Assembly: GCA_963724365.1 (NCBI GenBank)
Contig: CAVRUR010000001.1
Location: forward strand, 124,001-188,000
Direction: 5' to 3'
Length of the DNA: 64,000 nucleotides
Source: JALORV01 sp963724365
GTDB taxonomy: Bacteria; Pseudomonadota; Gammaproteobacteria; Burkholderiales; Burkholderiaceae_F
This document shows, in pieces, positions 8,447-17,389 of the stretch (positions are counted from its first letter, which is position 1; each line of letters starts with the position of its first letter). The notes beneath the pieces were generated by a model. It searched no databases and was not told the origin of the DNA. It worked only from the letters and a program-made list of their open reading frames with translations. Position numbers and translations under genes: made by a program.

Positions 8447-8692
8447 TCATCCTGCTGCGGCCGCGTGTTCGGAAGGTGTCAGCGTGCGCATCGACAAGGC
8501 ATGGACTTCTTCACGCATCCGCGCGCCCAGGGCCGCATACACCAGCTGGTGCCGAGCCACGCGCGACTTGCCTTCGAAGGCGGGGCTGACGATCAGCGCA
8601 TTGAAGTGCCGACCGTCACCGTCGACCTCGAGCACGCTGCATTCGAGCCCGGCCGCGATGTAGCGCCGCACGTCGTCGGGAGTCGGATCCAT
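8447..8692 (-). CDS. BolA/IbaG family protein
   Basis: A small protein of 81 residues from ATG 8692, which follows a GAGGGTG ribosome binding site. LEVDGDGRHFNALIVSPAFEGKSRVARHQ and VYAALGARMREEVHALSM match the BolA class II KH-like fold, including the RxxRHR-like segment (RVARHQ) and the HALSM helix. BolA-type proteins pair with monothiol glutaredoxins in iron-sulfur handling; the murA-linked members are usually the IbaG branch. It follows the ABC permease and precedes murA on the same strand. Confidence 0.88.
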   Translation of the reverse strand: MDPTPDDVRRYIAAGLECSVLEVDGDGRHFNALIVSPAFEGKSRVARHQLVYAALGARMREEVHALSMRTLTPSEHAAAAG

Positions 8693-8725
8693 CAGTTCAC
8701 CCTCACTGCGCCTCTCAAGGCCCAC

Positions 8726-9541
8726 TCAATGCCTCAGCTTGTAGCCGCGCTCCAGCAGGCGCAGCGCGATCGCGGCCGTAAGCAGCAGCACACCGGCCAC
8801 CACGGCGAGGCTCACCCATGGCGAAACATCGGACTGCGCGAAGAAGCCGTAGCGGAAACCGTCGATCATGTAGAAAAACGGATTGAGGTGCGACACGCCC
8901 TGCCAGAACGCCGGCAGTCCATGCACCGAGTAGAACACGCCCGACAGGAACGTGGCCGGCATCACGACGAAGTTCTGGAACGCGGCGAGCTGGTCGAACT
9001 TGTCAGCCCAGATGCCCGCGATCACGCCGAGCGAGCCCAGCATCGCGCTGCCGGCCAGCGCAAAAACCAGGATCCACAGCGGCGCCTCGAAGCTCGGCGG
9101 TCCGAACCAGACGGCGACCACGAACACACCGAGCCCGACCACCAGCCCGCGGACGACCGAGGCGAGCACGTAGGCGCCAAAGAGCTGCCAGTGGGAAAAC
9201 GGCGGCAACAGCACGAACACCAGACTGCCCATGATCTTCGACTGGATCAGGCTCGACGACGAGTTGGCGAACGCGTTCTGCAGCACCGACATCATGACGA
9301 GGCCGGGGATCAGGAAGGCCACATAGCTGACGCCGGGAAAGACCTCGACGTGATCGGCCAGCACCTGGCCGAACACCAGCAGGTACAGCACCGCCGTCAG
9401 CACCGGCGCGGCAATCGTCTGGAAGCTGACTTTCCAGAAGCGCAGCATTTCCCTCATGAGCAGCGTGCGAAAAGCGATCGCCGATGACGAGTCCGCTGCG
9501 CTGACCGCAGCGCCTTCACGAAAGGCCACAGGCGCGTTCAT
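8726..9541 (-). CDS. ABC-2 type exporter permease (YadH-like)
   Basis: A 271-residue inner-membrane protein with about six hydrophobic segments and the ABC-2 pattern. FLIPGLVMMSVLQNAFANSSSS and the late NPFFYMIDGFRYGFF motif are typical of YadH/NodJ-type permeases. Its start overlaps the end of the upstream ATPase gene by four bases, so the two form one transporter. The substrate is unknown. The position between the mla genes and murA suggests an envelope role, but this is inference. Confidence 0.9.
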   Translation of the reverse strand: MNAPVAFREGAAVSAADSSSAIAFRTLLMREMLRFWKVSFQTIAAPVLTAVLYLLVFGQVLADHVEVFPGVSYVAFLIPGLVMMSVLQNAFANSSSSLIQSKIMGSLVFVLLPPFSHWQLFGAYVLASVVRGLVVGLGVFVVAVWFGPPSFEAPLWILVFALAGSAMLGSLGVIAGIWADKFDQLAAFQNFVVMPATFLSGVFYSVHGLPAFWQGVSHLNPFFYMIDGFRYGFFAQSDVSPWVSLAVVAGVLLLTAAIALRLLERGYKLRH

Positions 9542-10467
9542 GCCGCGACTCCTGTCGCAATCCGTTGCGCGGGCTTGTCCGACATCAGCTGCATGAACAC
9601 ATCCTCGAGATCCGCGCGACCGACTTCAAGCTCCTCGACGATGCAACCAGCCGCCGCACAGTCGGCCAGTACTCGGCCGACATCGACCGAATGCGCCAGT
9701 CGCAGCGTCAGCACGCCGTCGCGTTCGTCGATCCGGTGCGCGAGCACCGAGGCAGGTGGCGTCCCGCGTGGCCGCATCGTCAACTGCAGTCCCGCAAACC
9801 GTGCCAGCAATGCGCGCGTGGTGTCGAGCGCCACGACGCGGCCACCCTTGAGCATGGCGATGCGTCCGCACAGTGCCTGCGCCTCCTCAAGGTAATGCGT
9901 TGTCAGCACGATAGTGTGGCCTTCGCCGTTCAGGCGCCGGATGAAATCCCACAGCGTCTGCCGCAGCTCGACATCGACCCCGGCCGTGGGCTCGTCGAGC
10001 ACGATGACCGGTGGCTTGTGCACCAGCGCCTGCGCAACCAGCAGGCGCCGTTTCATGCCGCCTGACAGCGCCCGCGTGTTGGTGTCGGCCTTAGTCGTCA
10101 GGCCAAGGTTCTCGAGGACTTCATCGATCCAGGCGTCATTGCCGCGCAGGCCAAAGTAGCCTGACTGAAAGGCCAGCGTCTCGCGCACCGTGAAGAACGG
10201 GTCGAATGCGAGTTCCTGCGGTACCACGCCGACCGAGAGCCGCGCGGCGCGGAAATCGTCAACGACATCGTGCCCCATGATCGCAACGCGGCCGCTGCTC
10301 GCGCGCACCAGGCCGGCAATGATTGAGATCAGCGTGGTCTTGCCTGCGCCGTTAGGCCCCAGCAGTCCGAAGAACTCGCCCTCGTTGATCACCAGGTCGA
10401 CATGGTCCAGCGCCACGAGCGCGCCGTAGCGTTTGGAAACGGAGTTGACCTGGATGGCAGCAGTCAC
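9538..10467 (-). CDS. ABC transporter ATP-binding protein (YadG-like)
   Basis: A 309-residue ATPase. Walker A is GPNGAGKTTLIS, the signature is LSGGMKRRL, Walker B is VIVLDEPTAGVD and the H-loop is LTTHYLEEAQ. The C-terminal 80 residues are the extension typical of ABC-2 exporters. It overlaps the permease gene and follows mlaB by 113 bases. No substrate-binding protein is nearby, in line with an exporter. Confidence 0.92.
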   Translation of the reverse strand: MTAAIQVNSVSKRYGALVALDHVDLVINEGEFFGLLGPNGAGKTTLISIIAGLVRASSGRVAIMGHDVVDDFRAARLSVGVVPQELAFDPFFTVRETLAFQSGYFGLRGNDAWIDEVLENLGLTTKADTNTRALSGGMKRRLLVAQALVHKPPVIVLDEPTAGVDVELRQTLWDFIRRLNGEGHTIVLTTHYLEEAQALCGRIAMLKGGRVVALDTTRALLARFAGLQLTMRPRGTPPASVLAHRIDERDGVLTLRLAHSVDVGRVLADCAAAGCIVEELEVGRADLEDVFMQLMSDKPAQRIATGVAA

Positions 10468-10580
10468 GGGCGGGAGTCGACGTGCCCGGCGGCCTCGACG
10501 AGAGACGCCCAGTTTATCGAAGTCGTCGGCGGGAAGCGGACCGGCGGCTCAGGCCGCAGATCTCAAAGGAAGCAGGCGGC

Positions 10581-10853
10581 TCAGGCGCGCGACGCGAGTG
10601 CTGGCAACAGGCCGTCGACGCCATAGACGGCCGCAAGGCTGACCAGGCCCGCGGGCGGCGCCGTGATTTCGAGCGTCAGGCCCTTGGCAACGGCCAAGCG
10701 CTGCCATTCCAGCAACACGGCGACCGCGGAGGAGTCGCAGCGCGCGACGCCGGACAGATCGAAGTGTGCGTCACCACGTTCGATGGCGGCGCGACCTTGC
10801 TCCGCCACCTGGGCAGCATTGGCCATGCCTATGTCGTCGGTTTCGATCCGCAT
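10581..10853 (-). CDS. mlaB: STAS-domain protein MlaB
   Basis: About 90 residues from ATG 10853, seven bases after mlaC. The STAS fold is visible: FDLSGVARCDSSAVAVLLEWQ holds the conserved Asp-Ser-Ser loop, followed by a helix and LTLEITAPPAGLVSLAAVYGVDGLL. MlaB binds the MlaF ATPase at the inner membrane and is needed for assembly and activity of the retrograde phospholipid transporter. An earlier start at 10883 is open but would overlap mlaC. Confidence 0.88.
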   Translation of the reverse strand: MRIETDDIGMANAAQVAEQGRAAIERGDAHFDLSGVARCDSSAVAVLLEWQRLAVAKGLTLEITAPPAGLVSLAAVYGVDGLLPALASRA

Positions 10854-10860
10854 GACAGTG

Positions 10861-11490
10861 TCAGATCTTCTTCGCCTCGGCAAGCTGGCGATTACGGTCC
10901 GCCAGTGATTTGATCAGCCCGTCGACACCTCCAGCGCTGATCTCGCTGGCAAATTGGGTCTTGTAGTTCTCGACCAGCCAGACGCCGAGCACGTTGACGT
11001 CGTAGATCTTCCAGCCGGCATCCTGCTTTTCCAGGCGATAGTCGAGCTGGATCGGATCCCCGCGCGACGGCACGACACTGGTCCGCACCAGCACGTCGGT
11101 GTCGGCCGGCTGGGCCCGGAACGGTCGCATCTGCACCTTGTGATCCTTGACCTGCGACAGTGCGCCGCTGTAGGTGCGGACCAGCAGCGTGTGGAATTCG
11201 CGCGTCAGCGCGGTGCGCTGCTCCGGCGTCGCGTTGCGCCAGCCACGCCCGACGGCCAGTTGCGTCATCTTCTGGAAGTCGACATATGGGAGGACTTTTT
11301 CGTCGACCAGCTTCTGCACTCGGCCGATATCACCGCTGGCAATGGCCTTGTCGGCCCGAATGGCGTCGAGTACTTCGTTCGTCAGGTCACGCACCATTGC
11401 ATCGGGCGCGGTCGCGGCCGGCTGGGCATGCGACGGCCCGAAGGCGAGCACGAGCACCGTGATGGCAAGCAGACGAAGGGTTTGCAGCAT
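10861..11490 (-). CDS. mlaC: Periplasmic phospholipid-binding protein MlaC
   Basis: MlaC shuttles phospholipid between the MlaA complex at the outer membrane and MlaD. From ATG 11490 the 209-residue protein begins with a signal peptide ending GPSHA-Q. The Tol_Tol_Ttg2 domain follows, with LPYVDFQKMTQLAVGRGWRNATPEQRTALTREF-type sequence and WKIYDVNVLGVWLVENY near the end, both characteristic. It lies 80 bases after mlaA and just before mlaB. Confidence 0.94.
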   Translation of the reverse strand: MLQTLRLLAITVLVLAFGPSHAQPAATAPDAMVRDLTNEVLDAIRADKAIASGDIGRVQKLVDEKVLPYVDFQKMTQLAVGRGWRNATPEQRTALTREFHTLLVRTYSGALSQVKDHKVQMRPFRAQPADTDVLVRTSVVPSRGDPIQLDYRLEKQDAGWKIYDVNVLGVWLVENYKTQFASEISAGGVDGLIKSLADRNRQLAEAKKI

Positions 11491-11570
11491 CGGCAGGGTT
11501 CTCCCGGAGTTGGTTGCGGACTGACCGAAGGGTTGACCACCGCACAGGGCGAGGGTTCGGCGCGAGTCGG

Positions 11571-12443
11571 TCATTTTCCCGGCTCCTGAGGTTTAACGTC
11601 CAGATCGCCGGCTGGTGCACCGCCGGCGCCGGGCGCCGCCGGCTTTGCGGCAGCATCGGCCGGAACCCTCGGGCCGGCCGGCTGCGCCGGCGCCGTCTCG
11701 GGCTCGGAAAGGTCTTCGTCGAGGTCCAGCTCGCGCGGCGGATTGCCATCGTAGACAAGGTTGCGGCGACGCTGCAGAAACCCGTCGCGAATGAAGGAGT
11801 AGCGGTCCAGAGCCGCATCGTTGATCAGTTTGTCCGTCGGCAACAATTCAGCCCGCTGGTTGACGATGCGCAGGGCAAAGATGCTGTATTCGAGGGCCGG
11901 TTTATCGATCCAGAAGTTCAGGTCGAGGAAGGGTTCGACGCCGAAGATGCCGATGGCATCGCGCACATTGCTCGGCCCGAAGATCGGCAGGACAAGGTAG
12001 GGGCCTGGCTCGATGCCCCACACGCCGAGCGTCTGGCCAAAGTCCTCGTGATGCTTCTCGAGCCCGAGCTCTGTCGCCACGTCGAAACAGCCGACGAGGC
12101 CGATCGTCGTGTTCACAACGAACCGGCCCACGTCCGAGACCGCCTCGGCTGGCTTGCCCTGCAGCGTGTTGTTGATCGCCGTCGACGGGCCGCGCAGGTT
12201 GAAGAACGCATTGGACAGGCAGTCGCGTATGCCGTCAGGCAGTTTGGCCCAGAGTTCAGCCGCCGGCTTCAGGACGTTGGCATCGAATCCTTCGTTGAAA
12301 ACGAAGACGTTGCGATTGACCTTTTCCCACGGATCGCGCGGATCCTGCCCTGCGTTCGGTGGCAGCGTCGTGCAGCCGCTTGCCAGGCCGATGACAACGG
12401 CGGCAAGCCCTATGCGCAGCAGGCGTTCAAGCAGTCTGGGCAT
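11571..12443 (-). CDS. mlaA: Outer-membrane lipoprotein MlaA (VacJ)
   Basis: MlaA removes mislocalised phospholipid from the outer leaflet. The 290-residue precursor has a lipobox GLASGC (Cys at about 24). The body has DPWEKVNRNVFVFNEGFD, VGRFVVNTTIGLVGCFDVA, DFGQTLGVWG and GPYLVLPIFGPSNVRD, all hallmarks. The last 45 residues are a proline/alanine-rich tail beyond the usual domain. In this operon mlaA lies between mlaD and mlaC; in E. coli it is unlinked. Confidence 0.95.
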   Translation of the reverse strand: MPRLLERLLRIGLAAVVIGLASGCTTLPPNAGQDPRDPWEKVNRNVFVFNEGFDANVLKPAAELWAKLPDGIRDCLSNAFFNLRGPSTAINNTLQGKPAEAVSDVGRFVVNTTIGLVGCFDVATELGLEKHHEDFGQTLGVWGIEPGPYLVLPIFGPSNVRDAIGIFGVEPFLDLNFWIDKPALEYSIFALRIVNQRAELLPTDKLINDAALDRYSFIRDGFLQRRRNLVYDGNPPRELDLDEDLSEPETAPAQPAGPRVPADAAAKPAAPGAGGAPAGDLDVKPQEPGK

Positions 12444-12477
12444 CGGTCAGTCGTCGGTAGGCGGAAGTCATGCAGAG

Positions 12478-12951
12478 CTACTTCTTCTCGCTACCGCCCT
12501 CGGCGGCCCGGTTGTAGAGGAACTGACCAATCAGGTTCTCGAGAACGACGGCCGACTGTGTCATCTTGATCTGGTCGCCACCGGCCAGGTTCTTGTCTGC
12601 ACCGCCCGGCTCGAGGCCGATGTACTGGTCGCCGAGCAGGCCGGATGTCAGGATCTTCGCCGAGGTGTCGGCGGGAAACTTGACCTTGCCGTCCACCTCG
12701 ATGGTCACCAGCCCCTGGAAGCTCTGCGGATCGAGCGCGATGGCGCTCACTCGGCCCACGGTCACGCCAGCGCTCTTTACCGGTGCCCTGACCTTGAGTC
12801 CACCAATGTTGTCGAACTTGGCGGTCAATGCATACGTCGGCCCGGTGCTGAAGCTCGCGAGGTTCGCGGCCTTCAGTGCCAGGAAGACCACCGCGATCAT
12901 GCCGAGCAGCACGAATACGCCGACCATTGTTTCGATTCCTCTGCGTCCCAT
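12478..12951 (-). CDS. mlaD: MCE-domain phospholipid transport protein MlaD
   Basis: MlaD is anchored by one N-terminal helix (residues about 7-26, GIETMVGVFVLLGMIAVVF) and forms a hexameric MCE ring that carries lipid from MlaC to MlaE. The 157-residue length fits the family. LTAKFDNIGGLKVRAPVKSAGV is the MCE domain start, and GDQYIGLEPGG lies in the conserved pore-side part. It lies 23 bases after mlaE. Confidence 0.95.
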   Translation of the reverse strand: MGRRGIETMVGVFVLLGMIAVVFLALKAANLASFSTGPTYALTAKFDNIGGLKVRAPVKSAGVTVGRVSAIALDPQSFQGLVTIEVDGKVKFPADTSAKILTSGLLGDQYIGLEPGGADKNLAGGDQIKMTQSAVVLENLIGQFLYNRAAEGGSEKK

Positions 12952-12974
12952 CGAACGACTCCTGCGATGACCTG

Positions 12975-13766
12975 CTAACGCGGCGCGCTGAACATCAGCG
13001 CCGTCAAGACGAAATCCAGGCCCAGTACGGCCAGCGACGAAATCACGACCGTGCGCGTGGTGGCCTGGGCGACCCCTTCGGGCGTGGCTTCTGCTTCGTA
13101 GCCCTGGTACAGGGCGACGAAGGTACAGGCAACGCCGAACACGACACTCTTGATAATGCCGTTGCCGACATCGTCCCAGACATCGACGCCGCTTTGCATC
13201 TGCGACCAGAACGCCCCGGGATCGATGCCAATCATCAGCACCCCGACAACATAGCCGCCGAGGATGCCGACCGCGGAAAAGATGGCGGCCAGCAGCGGCA
13301 TCGAGATGATGCCCGCAACGAACCGCGGCGCAAGCACACGCGACTTCGGATCGACCGCCATCATCTCCATCGCCGCCAGTTGTTCGCCCGCCTTCATCAG
13401 CCCGATCTCTGCGGTGAGTGACGTGCCGGCGCGTCCCGCGAACAGCAGTCCGGTCACCACCGGACCGAGTTCTCGCACCAGCGACAGCGCGACCAGCAGT
13501 CCGAGCGATTCCGCGGCGCCGTAGCGCGACAGCGTGTAGTAGCCCTGCAGGGCCAGCACAAAGCCGACAGCGAGTCCCGACGCGGCGATGATCACCAGGG
13601 AGTAGTTGCCGATCGAGTGGATCTGCGTGGCCACCAGGTAGAAGCGCGCCAGTGCCGCCGGGATGTTCTTGATCATCTCGACGAAGAAGAACGCGCTGTG
13701 GCCCAGCCCGCGCATGACCTCGAGCGCGCGCCGTCCGAGCGTCGGGAGGAACTCTGTCGCTGTCAT
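12975..13766 (-). CDS. mlaE: Phospholipid ABC transporter permease MlaE
   Basis: From ATG 13766 the protein is 263 residues with about five membrane helices. GLAVGFVLALQGYYTLSRYGAA, LVRELGPVVTGLLFAGRAGTS and AEIGLMKAGEQLAAMEMMAVDP match MlaE (DUF140). It forms the inner-membrane channel with MlaF, MlaD and MlaB. An upstream in-frame extension to 13949 overlaps the mlaF end and lacks homology, so it is rejected as start. Confidence 0.95.
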   Translation of the reverse strand: MTATEFLPTLGRRALEVMRGLGHSAFFFVEMIKNIPAALARFYLVATQIHSIGNYSLVIIAASGLAVGFVLALQGYYTLSRYGAAESLGLLVALSLVRELGPVVTGLLFAGRAGTSLTAEIGLMKAGEQLAAMEMMAVDPKSRVLAPRFVAGIISMPLLAAIFSAVGILGGYVVGVLMIGIDPGAFWSQMQSGVDVWDDVGNGIIKSVVFGVACTFVALYQGYEAEATPEGVAQATTRTVVISSLAVLGLDFVLTALMFSAPR

Positions 13767-13884
13767 CCGACAGCCCTCGCGCAATTCGCTCTGGGTTGGC
13801 CCGTGCTGCGGCCCGGCGCGGCGCTCATCAGAACCTCCGCGCTGCGCGCTGCGGTGCGAGCTTGCTTGGAACGGCCCTCGACGC

Positions 13885-14688
13885 TCATGCGCGCATCCCC
13901 AGGTCCTCGCCATAGGCGCGGGCGGGGTAATGGAAGCGCACCGGCCCATCCGGCTCGCCCTGGATGAACTGCCTCACTTCGGGATCGTCCGACGCCTGCA
14001 CTTCGGCGGGCGTGCCATGCCCGACGATGCGTCCGCCCGAGATCACGTAGGCATAGTCGCTGATCAGGAAACACTCGTGCACGTCGTGCGAGACCACCAG
14101 CGAGGTGGCCCCGGTCGCATCATTGAGCCGCCGTATCAGGTTCGCCGCGACACCGAGCGAGATCGGATCGAGACCCGCGAACGGCTCGTCGTACATGATG
14201 AGGTCCGGATCGAGCGCGATCGCACGCGCCAGCGCGACCCGCCGCGCCATGCCGCCGGAGAGATCGGCTGGCTTGAGGTAGGCCGCACCCCGCAGGCCGA
14301 CGGCGTTCAGCTTCATCAGCACCAGGTCGCGGATCATCGGTTCCGGCAGCGGCGTGTGCTCGCGCAGCGGGAAGGCGACGTTGTCGAACACCGTCAGGTC
14401 GGTAAACAGTGCGCCGAACTGGAACAGCATCCCCAGGCGGCGCCGCAGTGCATACAGCGACTCGCGGTCGCGCGGATTGACCGGCGCGCCATCGAACGTG
14501 ACCGTGCCCTTCTGCGGCGTCAGCACGCCCCCAATCAACCGCAGCAGCGTGGTCTTGCCGCAGCCCGATCCGCCCATGATGGCAATGACCTTGCCGCGCG
14601 GGAACACCATCGAAACGTCCGACAGGATGACGCGCTGGTCGTAACCGAACGTCACATGGTCGATCGCGACGAGTGCGTCGTTGTTCAT
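13885..14688 (-). CDS. mlaF: Phospholipid ABC transporter ATP-binding protein MlaF
   Basis: A 267-residue ATPase with Walker A GGSGCGKTTLL, signature LSGGMARRVALARA and Walker B LIMYDEPFAGLDP. QFGALFTDLTVFDNVAFPLREH is typical of the MlaF branch. It is first in the minus-strand run that continues through mlaEDACB, the exporter, murA and the his genes. The mlaF-mlaE spacer (118 bases) is longer than usual for this operon. Confidence 0.95.
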   Translation of the reverse strand: MNNDALVAIDHVTFGYDQRVILSDVSMVFPRGKVIAIMGGSGCGKTTLLRLIGGVLTPQKGTVTFDGAPVNPRDRESLYALRRRLGMLFQFGALFTDLTVFDNVAFPLREHTPLPEPMIRDLVLMKLNAVGLRGAAYLKPADLSGGMARRVALARAIALDPDLIMYDEPFAGLDPISLGVAANLIRRLNDATGATSLVVSHDVHECFLISDYAYVISGGRIVGHGTPAEVQASDDPEVRQFIQGEPDGPVRFHYPARAYGEDLGMRA

Positions 14689-14808
14689 GGAAGGTTGGAT
14701 CTGGGAGAGCGGAGCCGCCGCCCAGCGGACAGTGCAGGGTGACGTAGCGCGGCCGCGGATTGTCGCACGGCAGATTCGGCCCCAAGCAAGGCCGGACGGC
14801 CCGACACG

Positions 14809-15222
14809 CTAGCGCAGAGGGGTGATCACGCCATTGGACACGGCGACCTTGTCGCCGGGCCGGAACGTCGGCCGCTGGTAGACACGCACGGTGCGATCGA
14901 TCCCGTCTTCGAAGCGCACGCGCACGTCCCAGACCGTCTTGCTATCGGCATTGCTGGCGATCGCGCTGCCCGCCATGCCACCGGCCACACTGCCCGCCGC
15001 GGTGGCGATGGTCTGCCCGGCGCCACCGCCGATGTTGCTACCCAGCCAGCCGCCCAGCACCGCCCCGCCAATGGCGCCCACGACCTGTGTGGTCTGGTTC
15101 GCCTCGGTCCCCTCGGCAATCGACTGCACGACTCCGGTGCCCGACACGCCTGCGCCTGGCGGCGTCGCACAGCCGGCCAGTACCAACGCCGCCAGGATGG
15201 CCAACCAGTGAATCAGTTTCAT
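14809..15222 (-). CDS. Glycine-zipper lipoprotein
   Basis: A 137-residue precursor with lipobox VLAGC (Cys about 18). A glycine-zipper membrane segment follows (residues about 48-90, GAIGGAVLGGWLGSNIGGGAG), then a soluble tail with VRFEDGIDRTVRVYQRP and GDKVAVSNGVI. This matches the SlyB/Pcp-like outer-membrane lipoproteins (glycine zipper 2TM). The precise role is unknown; homologues are linked to envelope integrity. It is 120 bases upstream of mlaF on the same strand. Confidence 0.82.
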   Translation of the reverse strand: MKLIHWLAILAALVLAGCATPPGAGVSGTGVVQSIAEGTEANQTTQVVGAIGGAVLGGWLGSNIGGGAGQTIATAAGSVAGGMAGSAIASNADSKTVWDVRVRFEDGIDRTVRVYQRPTFRPGDKVAVSNGVITPLR

Positions 15223-15229
15223 TCGACGT

Positions 15230-16075
15230 TCACTCCGGCGTGGTGTTCAGGTAGTACATCGCGGCCAGCAGCGGGCCGGGCTTTCCGAGCGGCGCCAGCC
15301 AGCGATCGAAGATTTCCTTGATCGCGCCCGACCGATAGACCTGTGACAGCGCGCGGTTGACCGCCAGACGGAACGCCGGGTCGCGCCGCATCATCAGCGC
15401 ATAGGGCTCGAACGAGAAGTCGTCCTGGATCAGGGTGTACTTGATGTCAGCGCGAGCGCGGATGACATTGCCGACGAGGACGATTCGATCCGCCGCATAA
15501 CCGTCGATGCGCTTCTCGTTCAGCGCCGCCAGCGCCTCGGCCTCGTCCTTGACCGTTACGACCTTCGCATCGATCAGCTTGTCCTTCAGCGCCGCTTTCA
15601 GGCTGGTCTCGGTCGTCGTGCCGGGCTTTACTGCAATCGTCTTGCCGGCCAGATCGGCGAGCCGGTTCAGATTCGATTCGGCCAGCACCAGCACGCCGCC
15701 GCCGTCGACGAAGGTCAGGTTGGAGAAGTCGACGCGCTCCTGCCGACTGAGCGTCACCGTGGTATTGCCGCATTCGAGGTCGACCGCACCGCCGGTCACC
15801 TGGTCGAAGCGATTGGCCGACGTGACTGCAACCCACTTGATCGCGAGACTGCCGCCGAGCGAACGCTCGAGGCTCGCGGCGACCCGCTTGCACAGATCGA
15901 CGGAGTACCCGGCCGGCTGTCCATCCGGCCCCGCAAACGAAAACGGCGGCGAGTCGGCGCGATAGCCCAGCGTGATCGACTTGGCGTCACGAATCTTCTT
16001 GAGTGTTCCGGTGTCCTGGGCCTGCGCCCCGACCGCGAGCAGCATGGCGCATACGACCCACAGGGTCTTGAGCAT
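15230..16075 (-). CDS. Amino-acid ABC transporter periplasmic binding protein
   Basis: From ATG 16075 a 281-residue family 3 solute-binding protein. It has a signal peptide ending VGAQA-Q and the core ITLGYRADSPPFSFAGPDGQP, GYSVDLCKRVA, then DLECGNTTVTLSRQERVDFS, which resembles glutamate/aspartate-binding GltI. No permease or ATPase gene adjoins it, so its membrane partners must be elsewhere. Seven bases separate it from the lipoprotein gene downstream. Confidence 0.86.
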   Translation of the reverse strand: MLKTLWVVCAMLLAVGAQAQDTGTLKKIRDAKSITLGYRADSPPFSFAGPDGQPAGYSVDLCKRVAASLERSLGGSLAIKWVAVTSANRFDQVTGGAVDLECGNTTVTLSRQERVDFSNLTFVDGGGVLVLAESNLNRLADLAGKTIAVKPGTTTETSLKAALKDKLIDAKVVTVKDEAEALAALNEKRIDGYAADRIVLVGNVIRARADIKYTLIQDDFSFEPYALMMRRDPAFRLAVNRALSQVYRSGAIKEIFDRWLAPLGKPGPLLAAMYYLNTTPE

Positions 16076-16195
16076 GTCATTGACCTTTCTTGGAGTTTTT
16101 GATGTCCGCACCGGGCGCCGATCGACCAGCAAGCCGACCAGCCGGCAGCGGAAGCCCCATAGACTACCAGCGCAACAATCGACGACGGGACGCCC

Positions 16196-16690
16196 TCAGG
16201 CAGCCGCCGCGCGCCGCTCACGCCGCGCGAGATTCGACGCCTTCAGTTCGGCGTCGTCGTCAGGCACGACGGCGAATGCCTCGAGCACGGCCAGCGGGAT
16301 CGGTCGTGCCCGTGCGGAATCCATGTCCACGAACGTCCAGACGGTTTCGCCGCGCGCCAGCAGTTTGCGCTCGCGCAGGACGGCATATCGGCGCAGGCAG
16401 TCCCGTTCGCTCCAGCGCGAAATCCAGGTGTAGATATCGAGCGGGTCGTCCGGCAGCGAAGGGCGCAGATACTCGATGAAGTGCGTCGCCGCGACCCACG
16501 CCATGCGATCGGCGAAGTAGCGCTCCATCGGCCATCCCTGTGCCGTCGAGTGCTCGACCGCGACTTCCTCCATCCAGCGCAGGTACTCGCGGTTGTTGAC
16601 GTGCCCGACCGCGTCGATCGATTCAGGGCCGACCACCAGGGACTTGTGAAAGATTCGCGGCACAGGGTTGAGCTTACCGCGCGCGCACAC
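16196..16690 (-). CDS. Acyl-CoA thioesterase of the 4HBT hot-dog family
   Basis: A 164-residue protein. DAVGHVNNREYLRWMEEVAVEHS is the hot-dog active-site region, where the Asp is usually the general base. FIEYLRPSLPDDPLDIYTWI and RKLLARGETVWTFVDMDS complete the domain. It resembles the YbgC/FadM-like single-domain hydrolases. The substrate is unknown and neighbours give no hint. Confidence 0.8.
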   Translation of the reverse strand: MCARGKLNPVPRIFHKSLVVGPESIDAVGHVNNREYLRWMEEVAVEHSTAQGWPMERYFADRMAWVAATHFIEYLRPSLPDDPLDIYTWISRWSERDCLRRYAVLRERKLLARGETVWTFVDMDSARARPIPLAVLEAFAVVPDDDAELKASNLARRERRAAAA

Positions 16691-16780
16691 TGCGACGTCC
16701 GGCTACACCAACCGCCTCCTCCGCCTGATGGCGCAGCCGCGCTTGGCGACTGCGCGTGCGGAAAAACACGATCGCGACGA

Positions 16781-17212
16781 CTACTTGCGAACCTGCAACT
16801 GATACAGGTAGTCCGTCAGCGCAAGGATGCGCGTTCGGACGAACTGTTCATTGTCATACGCGAACCCGCGGTACTGATTGGCCGCCTTCTCTGTATACGT
16901 CGTGCCCCAGATCGGCATCTGCCGCGGGCCATGGCCCTTCAAGGCCTGCCGACCGTCGATGATCTCGATCATCCGGTCCGCCGGGAACACACCGCCGTTG
17001 CGCTGCTGGATCGTCGTCAGGTCGGGCACTGGCATTTTCAGGTACTGCGCGAAGTAGCCGTCGCCCTTGCCGGTCGCGCCGTGGCAGGCCACGCAGTTCG
17101 ATTCGTATTCCTGCTTGCCGAGTTCGCTTCGGGCTTCGGCAAGGGCTGCTCCTGCAAACGCGACGCCCAGCGCCGCTCCGATCAACACTGCTGCGATTCT
17201 TGTACGCCTCAT
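16781..17212 (-). CDS. Secreted mono-haem c-type cytochrome
   Basis: A 143-residue precursor with signal peptide (residues 1-25, ending GAALA-E). One haem site, NCVACHGATGKGDG, lies near residues 40-44, and a likely Met ligand lies in QMPIWG. FPADRMIEIIDGRQALKGHG is typical of class I cytochromes accompanying oxidases or dehydrogenases. No redox partner is adjacent, so its role is not fixed. Confidence 0.85.
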   Translation of the reverse strand: MRRTRIAAVLIGAALGVAFAGAALAEARSELGKQEYESNCVACHGATGKGDGYFAQYLKMPVPDLTTIQQRNGGVFPADRMIEIIDGRQALKGHGPRQMPIWGTTYTEKAANQYRGFAYDNEQFVRTRILALTDYLYQLQVRK

Positions 17213-17354
17213 GATGAGCCTCCGCTCAGGGCGAATGGAGACACTGCGGGAGACCCGCAGCTAACTCCACAGTTCCAACCTAGATCGGAGTGACGAGACC
17301 GCATTGACGGGCCTCAATCGCCGTCGCGGTGAGGCTGGTCGATCAAAACCTCTC

Positions 17355-17377
17355 GACCGGCGCAGCGAGCGCCGGTC
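17355..17377 (-). terminator. Candidate terminator downstream of the glt genes
   Basis: GACCGGCGC (17355-17363) and GCGCCGGTC (17369-17377) form a perfect nine-pair stem with a five-base loop. In the minus-strand transcript it is followed, six bases later, by a short TTTT. The U-tract is weak and displaced, so termination strength is uncertain. It lies after the relict gltD end. Confidence 0.45.
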
Positions 17378-17389
17378 ACGAGGGCAAAG

